Shown piece after piece: positions 17,495-28,359 of a DNA stretch of 64,000 bases (positions are counted from its first letter, which is position 1; each line of letters begins with the position of its first letter). The stretch covers positions 1-64,000 of the forward strand of contig JBNLET010000194.1 in NCBI GenBank assembly GCA_050305135.1. Reading direction: 5' to 3'. The notes under the pieces are model-generated. The model did not search any database and was not told the DNA's origin. It saw only the letters and a list, made by a program, of their open reading frames with translations. Origin of the DNA: Cognatazoarcus sp050305135 (GTDB lineage Bacteria; Pseudomonadota; Gammaproteobacteria; Burkholderiales; Rhodocyclaceae). The position numbers and the translations under genes were made by a program.

Positions 17495-18208
17495 TCACGG
17501 CCGCGCCGGCGCGCGCCCGCGCTCGAGCAAGGGGCCGGCCCGGGCACCGACCGACGGCGCCGACGCGATCACCACCTCCGACGCGATGCCCCACGAAACG
17601 ACCACTTCATGGTATCGGATCCGCCACGACTCGGCCGACAGGTACTCGATCGCACGGGTAGGCCGGCACCCGCCGACGCAGCGGGGATTCAGCCCGAAAA
17701 GCCAGCGCCAGGCCGCCATCACGGCGCGAGACATGACGGTCTTGCCGTCGGTGATGCCGGCGAGGCACAGCAGTCCCCCGGCATCCAGCACCCGCGCGGC
17801 CTCGGCGAGGAAGCGCGTCCGGTCACGCTCGGGCAGCAGATCGAACACATAGGTCGAAACGACCCGATCGACGGATGCGCTGCCGACCGGCAGCGCCGGC
17901 GGGCCATCCGCGGGCACGACGGACGCACGATCCGCGTACGGCCGCAGTCGCCCGGCGGCGATCGCAAGCATTGTCGAACTGAGGTCCGTTGCAAGATAGC
18001 GAGCGTTCTCCGGAAGATGCCGCTGCAGCAACTCGAGGGCCAGGCGCCCGGTTCCGCAGCCGAATTCAACGACGAACTTCGCCTGCCCCATCGCAGCATT
18101 GGCCACCATGGCGCTCAGTGCCGCCTCCTCGTAGAACGCCTGCCGGTCCTGCTTGCGACCGAACCTGTCGTAGAACGACTTGGCCTCGGCGTGGGTAAGA
18201 GTGCGCAC
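17495..18208 (-). CDS. SAM-dependent methyltransferase (class I), second of three
   Basis: This 237-residue class I methyltransferase has motif I VVEFGCGTGRLALELL near residue 46, motif II ATDLSSTMLAIA, and a motif-III-like SVDRVVSTYVFDLLP. The following ARVLDAGGLLCLAGI closes the SAM-binding core. It starts at GTG 18208 (MRTLTHAEAKSFYDRFGRKQD), consistent with phospholipid or small-molecule methyltransferases of this type. The C-terminal 60 residues (GCRPTRAIEYLSAESWRIRYHEVVVSWGIASEVVIA) match the usual small-molecule cap. It is one of three methyltransferases in a 4-kb minus-strand accessory stretch, with no shared operon evident. The substrate is unknown. Confidence 0.83.
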   Translation of the reverse strand: MRTLTHAEAKSFYDRFGRKQDRQAFYEEAALSAMVANAAMGQAKFVVEFGCGTGRLALELLQRHLPENARYLATDLSSTMLAIAAGRLRPYADRASVVPADGPPALPVGSASVDRVVSTYVFDLLPERDRTRFLAEAARVLDAGGLLCLAGITDGKTVMSRAVMAAWRWLFGLNPRCVGGCRPTRAIEYLSAESWRIRYHEVVVSWGIASEVVIASAPSVGARAGPLLERGRAPARP

Positions 18209-18239
18209 GACGGGTCTGCCCCTGCCCGATGCCCCGGTT

Positions 18240-18518
18240 CACCCGCCCGCCCGCCGGCGCAAAGCGGCAGAGACGTGTGGTGGGACCGATGCTCGGATTG
18301 CGTTGCGCCCGAATCCCCGGTGGATACCATGGACAATCTCCGGATCACCCTGGACGCGGTAGTTGAAGTGCAGCCGGTGTGTGCCACCTCGGTGTTCCAT
18401 CTTCCGGCGCCGGATCTCAACCGTCGTGACGATGCCATTGGCCGAGAACCCTTTTTCCTTCAGCGAACGCCTGGATCCAAGGAGAGCGCCAGCGCTCTCC
18501 GGCGACAACCAGTCTGAC
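18240..18518 (-). pseudogene. Possible decayed fragment of a small membrane-associated protein
   Basis: The minus strand shows a frame with ALLGSRRSLKEKGFSANGIVTTVEIRRRK and then HFNYRVQGDP. This pattern resembles DUF3592-type proteins, where a transmembrane start is followed by a soluble beta-rich part. The start region, the transmembrane part and the end are missing, and the frame breaks afterwards. It fills the gap between the second methyltransferase and the SET gene. The assignment is tentative. Confidence 0.25.
18481..18500 (-). terminator. Perfect 9-bp hairpin 3' of the SET-domain gene
   Basis: GGAGAGCGC (18481-18489) and GCGCTCTCC (18492-18500) form a perfect stem with a two-base loop. 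It is 18 bases past the stop of the SET gene on the minus strand. The RNA then reads UUGGAUCC, with no U-run. It may end transcription with Rho, or protect the 3' end. Confidence 0.4.
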
Positions 18519-19040
18519 TCAGGGCACCTTTGGTGTTGCATCATCGGCAGCAAGCCGATCCTGGAGGTAGCGTGAGAAGTAGCCTGAATAGCGCCGTTGC
18601 AACTCCGCTAGGCGCCAGTCACTCCCCGTGATGATCTTGCGACACTCTGCCGAGCCGCAGGAACATTCCATGCGCTCCGCCGGATCCCCGTCGACCATCG
18701 CATAGTCGATGGTCAACTCGGCACCCGCCGGAATGTCACGCATCGCGACGAAGGTGATCTGGCCTCGAACACCGACGTTCGGGTTGCAGGAGTGGTTGAG
18801 GCACAGAATGCTTGCTTCAACCTCCCCGGCGTTGCCGGGTGCGATATAGAGACCGTCCTCTATCTGAATCTCGGCAGGCGACACCTCATCTCGAACGAGC
18901 GCGAGGGAAGCGAAATCCATGATCGTCCCACCCTTGACGGCAACGATTTCGCCCGCTGCGATCATGTCACGTGCAAAGAGCCCGCGCCCCTGGATTGGGC
19001 TTGCGCGCTTCTCGGTCTTGGGGCTGAACCAGCTACTCAT
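18519..19040 (-). CDS. SET-domain protein (bacterial lysine-methyltransferase-like)
   Basis: This 173-residue protein is essentially a bare SET domain. It has the N-terminal GRGLFARDMIAAGEIVAVKGG, the SAM/active-site motif NHSCNPN (residues 82-88), ELTIDYAM with the catalytic-type tyrosine (about 113), and a post-SET zinc cluster ECSCGSAEC (Cys126, 128, 133). SET proteins transfer methyl from SAM to protein lysines. They are typical of eukaryotes and sporadic in bacteria. ATG 19040 has AAAGG in the preceding bases; a start at 19061 lacks a site. Codon use is less GC-biased than in the core genes, which fits acquisition by transfer. The target is unknown. Confidence 0.88.
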   Translation of the reverse strand: MSSWFSPKTEKRASPIQGRGLFARDMIAAGEIVAVKGGTIMDFASLALVRDEVSPAEIQIEDGLYIAPGNAGEVEASILCLNHSCNPNVGVRGQITFVAMRDIPAGAELTIDYAMVDGDPAERMECSCGSAECRKIITGSDWRLAELQRRYSGYFSRYLQDRLAADDATPKVP

Positions 19041-19114
19041 AGGCGTACCTTTGACAAGCATGTATGCACACAGGAGTCATCACAGGCTCACCCATTGGCC
19101 TCCCCGTTGCAATA

Positions 19115-19141
19115 GGGCGAACGAGCTTCTGCGGTTCGCCC
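19115..19141. repeat. 8-bp inverted repeat between SET gene and pseudogene
   Basis: GGGCGAAC (19115-19122) and GTTCGCCC (19134-19141) form a perfect stem with an 11-base loop. It lies inside the decayed segment upstream of the SET gene. It could be a hairpin terminator of the former gene or a recombination-site remnant, and neither is certain. Confidence 0.35.
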
Positions 19142-19403
19142 GCATTCGTTCCCGAACGGTTGGCGTCATCCGCGAGCCGCAGCATGCCGACGAGCAGGTA
19201 ACCGGAAACATTGAGCGTGCCGAGCCACGGCATGAAGTGGGCTGCCGCGCCGAGGACGCCCGCGACGGGGAGGAGGCCGCTCGGCGCGCGAATGAGAGCG
19301 ATCCGGGCCGCGCCGGAAGCAGCACGGCCTCGCGCAAGCCGCCATCGGCAAGCGCGAGAGCAAGAACGAAAAGCCACCGCGCAACGGCCTTCAGCGCAAG
19401 CAT
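19140..19403 (-). pseudogene. Frameshifted remnant of a small four-helix membrane protein
   Basis: From an ATG at 19403 one frame reads ALKAVARWLFVLALALADG then GLREAVLLPA, matching the first helix of a common small membrane family. The resemblance then moves to another frame (LLPVAGVLGAAAHFMPWLG, GYLLVGMLRLA), as in helices two and three, and the rest is absent. The function of the intact family is not known to me. The break shows the gene is dead here, supporting an accessory, decaying neighbourhood. Confidence 0.6.
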
Positions 19404-19487
19404 CGAAGGGAGTTCATCCGGCGCCAGACGAAATGGCTGGCGCAATACGAGCGACAGCAAGCATGGCGTGCAAGTCGATTTGCCTTG

Positions 19488-19946
19488 TCAACCGACCTGT
19501 AAGGTCTTTTCCAACAGTTCGTAGCCCGACCGCTCAAGGTATTCGTGGCGATGATAGAAGGCGCGCGCAGAGTCGTTGTGCCGCGACAGCTGGAGTGAGG
19601 CGTTTGAGCAGCCAAGCCGCCGAAACTCGGATTCCGCGACGTCGAGAAGTGCGGCGCCGATGCCCCGGCCACGCTTCGAGGGCAGCACGAAAAGCTCGTC
19701 GATCTCCGCCGTGATGCCCAGGTGCTCGAGGCTGAATACGTAGACTGCAAGCAGGTAACCCACCGCAACACCGTCCGTAGTTGACAGCCATCCCGCTCCA
19801 AGTCGTGGCTCAGAAAGAAGGCGTTTGAGCTGACTGCCCACCCGGCCCGGCTCGAAGCCCGATATGGCTTCGAATCGCCAGTATTCTTCCACCAGCGGAA
19901 GGAGAGCCGGCACATCGGCTGGCGTGGCTATTCTGATTTCCTTCAT
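19488..19946 (-). CDS. GNAT-family N-acetyltransferase
   Basis: This 152-residue protein spans a full GNAT fold. The start EIRIATPADVPALLPLVEEYW is followed by strands with GYLLAVYVFSLEHLGITAEIDELFVLP. The acetyl-CoA pyrophosphate loop is RGRGIGAALL (motif A, near residue 94), and the tail is NDSARAFYHRHEYLERSGYELLEKTL. Such enzymes acetylate amines on small molecules or proteins. ATG 19946 fits the family N-terminus; a frame extending to 20192 would overlap the next gene. It stands alone in the accessory stretch between a pseudogene and a methyltransferase. The substrate cannot be deduced. Confidence 0.88.
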   Translation of the reverse strand: MKEIRIATPADVPALLPLVEEYWRFEAISGFEPGRVGSQLKRLLSEPRLGAGWLSTTDGVAVGYLLAVYVFSLEHLGITAEIDELFVLPSKRGRGIGAALLDVAESEFRRLGCSNASLQLSRHNDSARAFYHRHEYLERSGYELLEKTLQVG

Positions 19947-20028
19947 GCGCTTTTCCCGACGAGTTGAAGGCGACCGACCACCAGCGCCGCGCAGCGGGCC
20001 GTCCGCTGCACGCGGTGGCTGGCCTGCG

Positions 20029-20760
20029 CTATGCGGCACCGGAGGGCCGCCGGGCCAGAAAACCATGCAATCCTCGTGGCAATGCTTCGTCGGCGTAGGC
20101 GGTGAACCTCGTGACTCCAAATCCGATTGCCAACAGATCAGACTCGATGTCCTCGGGAGAGACCAATTCGAGTTCGTGGACTTCGGAGCCACGCCGATAC
20201 AAGGTGCCGATGCGCCTGAACGTTACGATCCGACGCGTGAGTGAGCGACCCGTCGCGGATGTCTCCACCAGCACAGCCCAGTCGCCTCCTTCGGCAAAGG
20301 TCCGCGTCGGGCGCTCAGGCGCGCGATCGGGGCCGGCCACGTCAAACAGGAGTACTCCGCCGCTCGCAAGTGCTCGAAACGCCCTTTCGAAAAACGCCCG
20401 CCTGGCGGCGTGGGTAGAGCGAGCATCGAACTTGTAGTTCAGCACCTCTCCGATCGCGCACAGGGCAACGCAGGACGACATCTCCATATCCACGAAGGAC
20501 CCGGCACAAAAAACGGCCTCTGGCACTCGCTTTCGTGCAAGCTCGATGAGCGACGCGGACAAGTCCACCCCGGAGACCGAGTAGCCACGATCGGCCAGGA
20601 CGCGAGCCGTGATGCCGCTCCCGCAGCCGACGTCGAGAATGGCCCCGCTGCGTATCCCGCAGCCATCCAGCGCAGCGAGGAGCACTCCGGCACCGGCGAC
20701 CGCGAGGTGGCCAAAGCCGTTGTCGTGGATATGAGCAAGGTCCGATCGGTAGTGGCTCAT
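20029..20760 (-). CDS. SAM-dependent methyltransferase (class I), third of three
   Basis: This 243-residue protein has motif I ILDVGCGSGITARVLADRGY near residue 42, motif II GVDLSASLIELA, and motif III VALCAIGEVLNYKFD. The core is completed by ALASGGVLLFDVAGPDR. The beta-rich C-terminal half (GRSLTRRIVTFRRIGTLYRRGSEVHELELVSPEDIESDLLAIGF) is typical of tRNA/small-molecule methyltransferases with an inserted cap. ATG 20760 is the only sensible start. The 202-bp gap to the metH stop holds no visible gene. With the other two methyltransferases, the SET protein and the GNAT gene it makes a cluster of group-transfer enzymes; whether they cooperate is not known. Confidence 0.87.
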   Translation of the reverse strand: MSHYRSDLAHIHDNGFGHLAVAGAGVLLAALDGCGIRSGAILDVGCGSGITARVLADRGYSVSGVDLSASLIELARKRVPEAVFCAGSFVDMEMSSCVALCAIGEVLNYKFDARSTHAARRAFFERAFRALASGGVLLFDVAGPDRAPERPTRTFAEGGDWAVLVETSATGRSLTRRIVTFRRIGTLYRRGSEVHELELVSPEDIESDLLAIGFGVTRFTAYADEALPRGLHGFLARRPSGAA

Positions 20761-20962
20761 GACGACGACCCGATGAGGGCCGCATAGCGCTCGACGTGGG
20801 CGGTCCGCCCCGGCGTGCCACGGCGAACCCTCTCGACCGAAGGGTTGTGCGCGGCCGCTTCGTCGATCATCTTGTGACGGCTCTTCGAATTTGATCTCTG
20901 GCTCGACATGCTTCGATTTGAAGACATCTAGGGAAGCACTGATCGGGGCCGCCCCTGAACGT

Positions 20963-24652
<3,690 letters not shown>

Positions 24653-24697
24653 GTTCGGTCCTCGAATGTCCGTTCTTCGGCGCCGGAACCGCGGACG

Positions 24698-24740
24698 AAA
24701 AAACGGCGCGGCAAACCGGCTGGGGTTTGCGAGCGCCGTT
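24698..24740 (-). terminator. Intrinsic terminator overlapping the metH SAH riboswitch
   Basis: In the leader RNA, AACGGCGCUCGCAAACC is followed by a complementary GGUUUGCCGCGCCGUU and a run of six U. This long hairpin uses the same strand that pairs inside the riboswitch. It is therefore the expression platform: ligand binding should prevent the terminator and allow transcription into metH. Confidence 0.85.
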
Positions 24741-24802
24741 GTTCGGTTGCTGAGCCTGGCCCCGGGAATCACCACCCGCCACGGGTCGCAGCGCTCCTCA
24801 GC
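24728..24802 (-). ncRNA. S-adenosylhomocysteine (SAH) riboswitch upstream of metH
   Basis: The leader contains the conserved SAH-riboswitch core: CUGAGGAGCGCUGCGACC at the 5' side, GCCAGGCUCAGC, then AACGGCGCUCGC. The P1 stem GCUGAG/CUCAGC is perfect, and GAGCGC pairs with GCGCUC of the 3' segment as expected for the pseudoknot-type helix. The class is known to sit before metH, metE and ahcY in Proteobacteria and turns genes on when SAH accumulates. Its adjacency to metH and the overlapping terminator make the call firm. Confidence 0.9.
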
Positions 24803-24950
24803 AGAAGCCGGATTCTAGGGGCTTCGGCGTTCGCTGTCGACGCCGGGACGGAACGGGATCGCGGCGCTGCGAAAGTCGCTTGCAAAATCACGCCGCAATT
24901 TCGCCCGCCGCGGTTTATGCTGGATCATCCCCCAACCAACGGAGAGAACA

Positions 24951-25346
24951 ATGAGAAAATGGCTCATCGCCGTGGCCGCGAGCGCAGCTTCGCTGGCCGC
25001 GCTGCCGGCCGCCGCCGCCAGCGTCAGCTTCGTCAGCCCGACCGACGGCGATACCGTCGGGTCCGAGTTCATGGTGCAGATGGCGGTGGACGGCATGCAG
25101 CTGCGCCCGGCCGGCGAGGTGGTGGAAGGGACCGGCCACCATCACCTGATCGTCGACGGCGGCCCGCTCGAGGCCGGCACACCGGTGCCGTCCGACGCCA
25201 CCCACCTGCATTTCGGCCAGGGCCAGAGCGAGACCACGCTCAAGCTGGCGCCCGGCGAGCACACGTTGACGCTGCAGTTTGCCGACGGCAAGCACCGCTC
25301 CTACGGCCCCGGCATGAGCCGCACGATCAAGGTGCACGTCAAGTAA
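24951..25346 (+). CDS. DUF4399 periplasmic protein
   Basis: This 131-residue protein has a Sec signal peptide (LIAVAASAASLAALPAAAAS, cleavage near residue 23). A single DUF4399 beta-sandwich follows, with VSFVSPTDGDTVGSEFMVQMAV at the start and GTGHHHLIVDGG, THLHFGQGQSETTLKLAPGEHTLTLQFADG. The HHH and HLHFG histidines suggest metal binding, but that is not established. ATG 24951 follows GGAGAG. It is divergent from metH; the 300-bp gap holds the riboswitch and both promoters. A role in the periplasm or attached to the outer membrane is plausible. The function is unknown. Confidence 0.85.
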   Translation: MRKWLIAVAASAASLAALPAAAASVSFVSPTDGDTVGSEFMVQMAVDGMQLRPAGEVVEGTGHHHLIVDGGPLEAGTPVPSDATHLHFGQGQSETTLKLAPGEHTLTLQFADGKHRSYGPGMSRTIKVHVK

Positions 25347-25368
25347 GGGCCGTGCGCGGACCGGGCGA

Positions 25369-25890
25369 TCAGCCGCGGCGTGCGGCGCCCGGCCCCCAGA
25401 TCGGCTCCGGTTCGATGTCCGGGCCCGGATCGTATTCGGGGTAGTCGAGCTGGCGGAAGATGTGTTCCTCGCATTCCCGCAGCCGGCGGGTGACCTCGCG
25501 CCCCATGTTCATCTGGATCAGCGCGAACTGCTCCAGGTCGCGGGTATAGAGATCGTGCAGCACGTCGGCGCCAATCTCCAGCAGCGCCACGCGGCTCAGG
25601 GCCAGCGCCGAGGCGCTGCGCGGCATCAGGTCGAACAGCGTCATCTCGCCGATGCAGTCGCCGTCGCGCAGCGTATTGATCAGGTACTGGCGATTGTCGT
25701 GGGCCTTCAGCACGGCGATCTCGCCGCGCTCGATGATGTACATCGAGCCGGGCGGGTCACCCTCGCGCAGCAGCCACTCGCCGGCCCGCAGCGTCTTTTC
25801 GCGCCCCCTCGACAGCAGGAAATCGATGATGTCCTCGCGGATCGCGCCGAAGATCGGGATTTCGCGCAACAGCTTGGCCTGCCTGCTCAC
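25369..25890 (-). CDS. Cyclic-nucleotide-binding (CRP-like effector) domain protein without HTH
   Basis: This 173-residue protein is one cNMP-binding beta-roll: PIFGAIREDIIDFLLSRGREK, LREGDPPGSMYIIERGEIAVL, then the phosphate-cassette region DGDCIGEMTLFDLMPRSASALAL. The R-S-A triplet keeps the residues that hold a cyclic nucleotide phosphate. No helix-turn-helix or kinase domain follows, only a helical tail (LIQMNMGREVTRRLRECEEHIF). It may act by binding a partner. The GTG start at 25890 has GGGAGA nearby; upstream frame translations resemble nothing. It faces the DNA glycosylase gene, with a divergent promoter between. The partner and ligand are unknown. Confidence 0.8.
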   Translation of the reverse strand: MSRQAKLLREIPIFGAIREDIIDFLLSRGREKTLRAGEWLLREGDPPGSMYIIERGEIAVLKAHDNRQYLINTLRDGDCIGEMTLFDLMPRSASALALSRVALLEIGADVLHDLYTRDLEQFALIQMNMGREVTRRLRECEEHIFRQLDYPEYDPGPDIEPEPIWGPGAARRG

Positions 25891-25951
25891 GGTGCTTCTC
25901 CCGCTATATCGAATGTCATGGGTTTGAGCATAGCCGATCCGGCGGGTGAAA

Positions 25952-26533
25952 ATGTCGCCTGATGTCAACGAAATGCAAGCGTCGGGAGCCGCCGCCAGCA
26001 TGACTGCGGTACACAGCTTTCCGCCGCTGGCGGACGCGGCGGCACGGCTGCTGATCCTCGGCAGCATGCCGGGCCGCCGTTCGCTGCAGGAGCAACGATA
26101 CTACGCCCATCCGCGCAATGCCTTCTGGCCGATCATGGGCGCGCTGCTGGATTTCCCGCCGCTCTCGCCCTACGAGCAGCGCTGTCGCGCGCTGCTCGCC
26201 GGCGGCGTGGCGTTGTGGGACGTGATGGCGAGCTGCAGCCGCCACTCCAGCCTGGATGCAGACATCGTCGAGGACAGCATCGTGCCGAACGACATCGCGC
26301 TGCTGCTGGCTGCGTGCCCATCGGTCGCGGCGGTGTTCTTCAATGGCGGCAAGGCCGAGCAGAGCTTTCGCCGCCACGTCCTGCCGACCCTCGGCGGGCT
26401 CGGCCGGGAGCTGCGCTTCGAACGCCTGCCGTCCACCAGCCCGGCCCACGCCGGCCTGGGCACGGAACTCAAACTGGCGCGCTGGCGCGATGCGCTCGGC
26501 GGCCTGCTCGGCCACGCGGCCGGCGAGCGCTAG
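25952..26533 (+). CDS. DNA-deoxyinosine glycosylase-like protein (uracil-DNA glycosylase superfamily)
   Basis: This protein of about 193 residues matches the deoxyinosine glycosylase branch of the UDG superfamily. HSFPPLADAAARLLILGSMPGRRSLQEQ supplies the glycine-rich motif 1, and YYAHPRNAFWPIMGAL is the family's catalytic-site segment. VALWDVMASCSR and FFNGGKAEQSFRR follow, and the tail has the SPAHAG leucine-loop motif. It excises deaminated bases from DNA. Starts at 25952 or 26000 are both possible; the family usually has only a few residues before HSFPP, so the shorter form may be real. It is divergent from the cNMP-binding gene. Its role is base-excision repair. Confidence 0.85.
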   Translation: MSPDVNEMQASGAAASMTAVHSFPPLADAAARLLILGSMPGRRSLQEQRYYAHPRNAFWPIMGALLDFPPLSPYEQRCRALLAGGVALWDVMASCSRHSSLDADIVEDSIVPNDIALLLAACPSVAAVFFNGGKAEQSFRRHVLPTLGGLGRELRFERLPSTSPAHAGLGTELKLARWRDALGGLLGHAAGER

Positions 26534-26672
26534 GCCGCATTTCGCGCCACTCCGACGGCGGCGGACACCGATGCGCGATCGCGCGAGAAGTGCGGGCTAC
26601 GGGTTGATCCCGATTCCCAGCGGCCGTCCGGCGAGGTGAGCATGTCGGGCCGATCGCCGTCGCCCTTCCCCC

Positions 26673-27623
26673 GTGCTCCACGTCCTGTCCGTCACCTTCC
26701 CGTTCTTCGCCCTGGTACTGGGCGGCTACACCGCCGTCAGGCGCAGCCTGCTGCCGCAGGCCGCGATTCCGGGGCTGAACAGCTTCGTGCTGTTCTTCGC
26801 GCTGCCCTGCATGCTGTTCCGCTTCGGCTCCGGCACGCCGATCGCGGAGCTGCTCGATCCGATGGTGTTCGCGGTGTACTTGAGCTGCGCGCTGCTGATG
26901 GTCGCGGCCACGCTGCTGCTGACGATGGGCGGGCGTATAGGCTGGAACGACGGCGCGCTGGGCGCGCTGACGGCGGCCTTTCCGAATTCGGGTTTCATGG
27001 GGGTGCCGCTGCTGCTGGCGCTGCTCGGCGAACGCTCAGTCGGGCCGGTGATCGTGACGATCGTGATCGACCTGGTGATCACGACCTCGCTGTGCATCGC
27101 GCTGTCCCGCCTCGGCGCCGGTGCCGACGGCGCGCGCGCCGCGGCCGGCCGGGCGCTGCGCGGCGTAGCGGGCAATCCGATGCCGTGGGCGATCCTGCTC
27201 GGCGGCCTGTTCTCGGCGCTGCAGTGGCAGCTCTACGGGCCGCTGGACCGGACCATCGGCCTGCTGGCCGACGCCGCCTCGCCGGTGGCGCTGTTTACGA
27301 TCGGCGCAGTGCTGGCCCGCTCCAAGATGACCACCAGCGACGCCACGCCGTGGCAGGACTACGTGCCGGTGGCGCTGCTCAAGCTCGCGCTGCATCCGCT
27401 GCTGGTCCTGCTGGCGGCCGCCGCCGCGCGCCGGCTCGGTGTGCCGCTGGAAGCCCACGTGGTGGTCGCGCTGGTGCTGGTGGCGGCGCTGCCGAGCGCC
27501 AGCAACGTGTCGCTGCTGGCCGAGCGCTTCGGCGCCGACAACGGCCGCATCGCACGCATCATCCTGCTGTCGACGGCGGCCTCGTTCTTCAGCTTCTCGG
27601 CCTGCGTGGCGCTGCTGACCTGA
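26673..27623 (+). CDS. AEC-family (auxin-efflux-carrier-like) transporter
   Basis: This 316-residue inner-membrane protein has ten predicted helices in two five-helix bundles. Family marks are the N-terminal FPFFALVLGGYTAVRR, the asparagine-containing AFPNSGFMGVPLLLALLG (about residue 104), the mid-protein PWAILLGGLFSALQW, and a C-terminal ALPSASNVSLLAERFGAD. Bacterial AEC members move carboxylates such as malonate or malate. The start is GTG 26673. It has no partner gene beside it; the neighbours are a DNA glycosylase and a convergent peptidase-like gene, so the substrate is unknown. Confidence 0.88.
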   Translation: MLHVLSVTFPFFALVLGGYTAVRRSLLPQAAIPGLNSFVLFFALPCMLFRFGSGTPIAELLDPMVFAVYLSCALLMVAATLLLTMGGRIGWNDGALGALTAAFPNSGFMGVPLLLALLGERSVGPVIVTIVIDLVITTSLCIALSRLGAGADGARAAAGRALRGVAGNPMPWAILLGGLFSALQWQLYGPLDRTIGLLADAASPVALFTIGAVLARSKMTTSDATPWQDYVPVALLKLALHPLLVLLAAAAARRLGVPLEAHVVVALVLVAALPSASNVSLLAERFGADNGRIARIILLSTAASFFSFSACVALLT

Positions 27624-27644
27624 GCCGCGGCGCCGCCCGCAGGG

Positions 27645-28082
27645 CTAGTGCTTGTCGCAGCCGACGCGCAGCATCGACAGGCCGACCGGCTGATACAGGC
27701 CGTGCTGGGTGATGTACTCGCGCTGCACGCGGTAGGCCTCGACCTCCATGTCGATCGCCGCCGAACAGTCGGGCAGTTCGCCGAAGGCCGCACCCGGCGC
27801 CGGGAACCCGCCGTGGCGCGCCGTTCCTTGCAGATAGTGGACCATCTCGTGCACCACCACCGAAGCGGCCAGCACGCTTTCCTCCGGATCCATCGCCTCG
27901 TCGACGTAGAGTTCGCGGCCGCCGGCGTACCAGCCGTACACGCGGCATTCGCGCCCGGCGCAGGCGTTGTCGACGAAGAAGCGGTGGGGTACCTGGATCA
28001 CGACCGGGGTCTCGGCCGGCACCGGCAGCCCCGACAGACTGACCGCCCAGGAGAAGAGTGCGATATACAGGGCATCCATCAT
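27645..28082 (-). CDS. Zinc-metallopeptidase-like exported protein (HExxH)
   Basis: This 145-residue protein starts with a short hydrophobic segment (MMDALYIALFSWAVSLSGLPV) that may be a signal peptide. It carries VVVHEMVHYLQG near residue 75, an HExxH zinc-binding motif, with cysteine pairs in ACAGREC and PDCSAA. The C-terminus (AYRVQREYITQHGLYQPVGL) may supply a third ligand. Small proteins with this pattern occur as uncharacterised exported DUFs in Proteobacteria. ATG 28082 is preceded by GGAGGA. It converges on the AEC transporter gene and is followed upstream by a 277-bp gap in which I see no gene. Peptidase activity is an inference. Confidence 0.75.
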   Translation of the reverse strand: MMDALYIALFSWAVSLSGLPVPAETPVVIQVPHRFFVDNACAGRECRVYGWYAGGRELYVDEAMDPEESVLAASVVVHEMVHYLQGTARHGGFPAPGAAFGELPDCSAAIDMEVEAYRVQREYITQHGLYQPVGLSMLRVGCDKH

Positions 28083-28359
28083 GCAATCCTCCGCAGAACG
28101 GGCGGCGACGTGATCCGATACCGCACCGGAAGACGGCCGCCCGTATGTTGCGTTGCAACAATCCTGCCAGCGGCTTCGCCCGATCCCCTGCGCCGCGCCG
28201 AAATGTCCCACGCACGGCCATTTCCGGCTCCCCGCTCGGCACCGATCCGGTCGCGGAGCGAGGGCGGGGTTGCGCCATGCCTGCACAGGCTTGGTGCGCA
28301 TGCCCTTTTCCGGTGCTGCGCTGCACCATTCACACGGGGCACCCGCCCGCGCCGGGCGG

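Noticed and set aside
19947..20028. Imperfect palindrome resembling an integron attC site
   Set aside because: The arms pair (CCACC...GGTGG with an inner CAGCGG/CCGCTG), but I could not find the RYYYAAC and GTTRRRY core sites, and there is no integrase gene.
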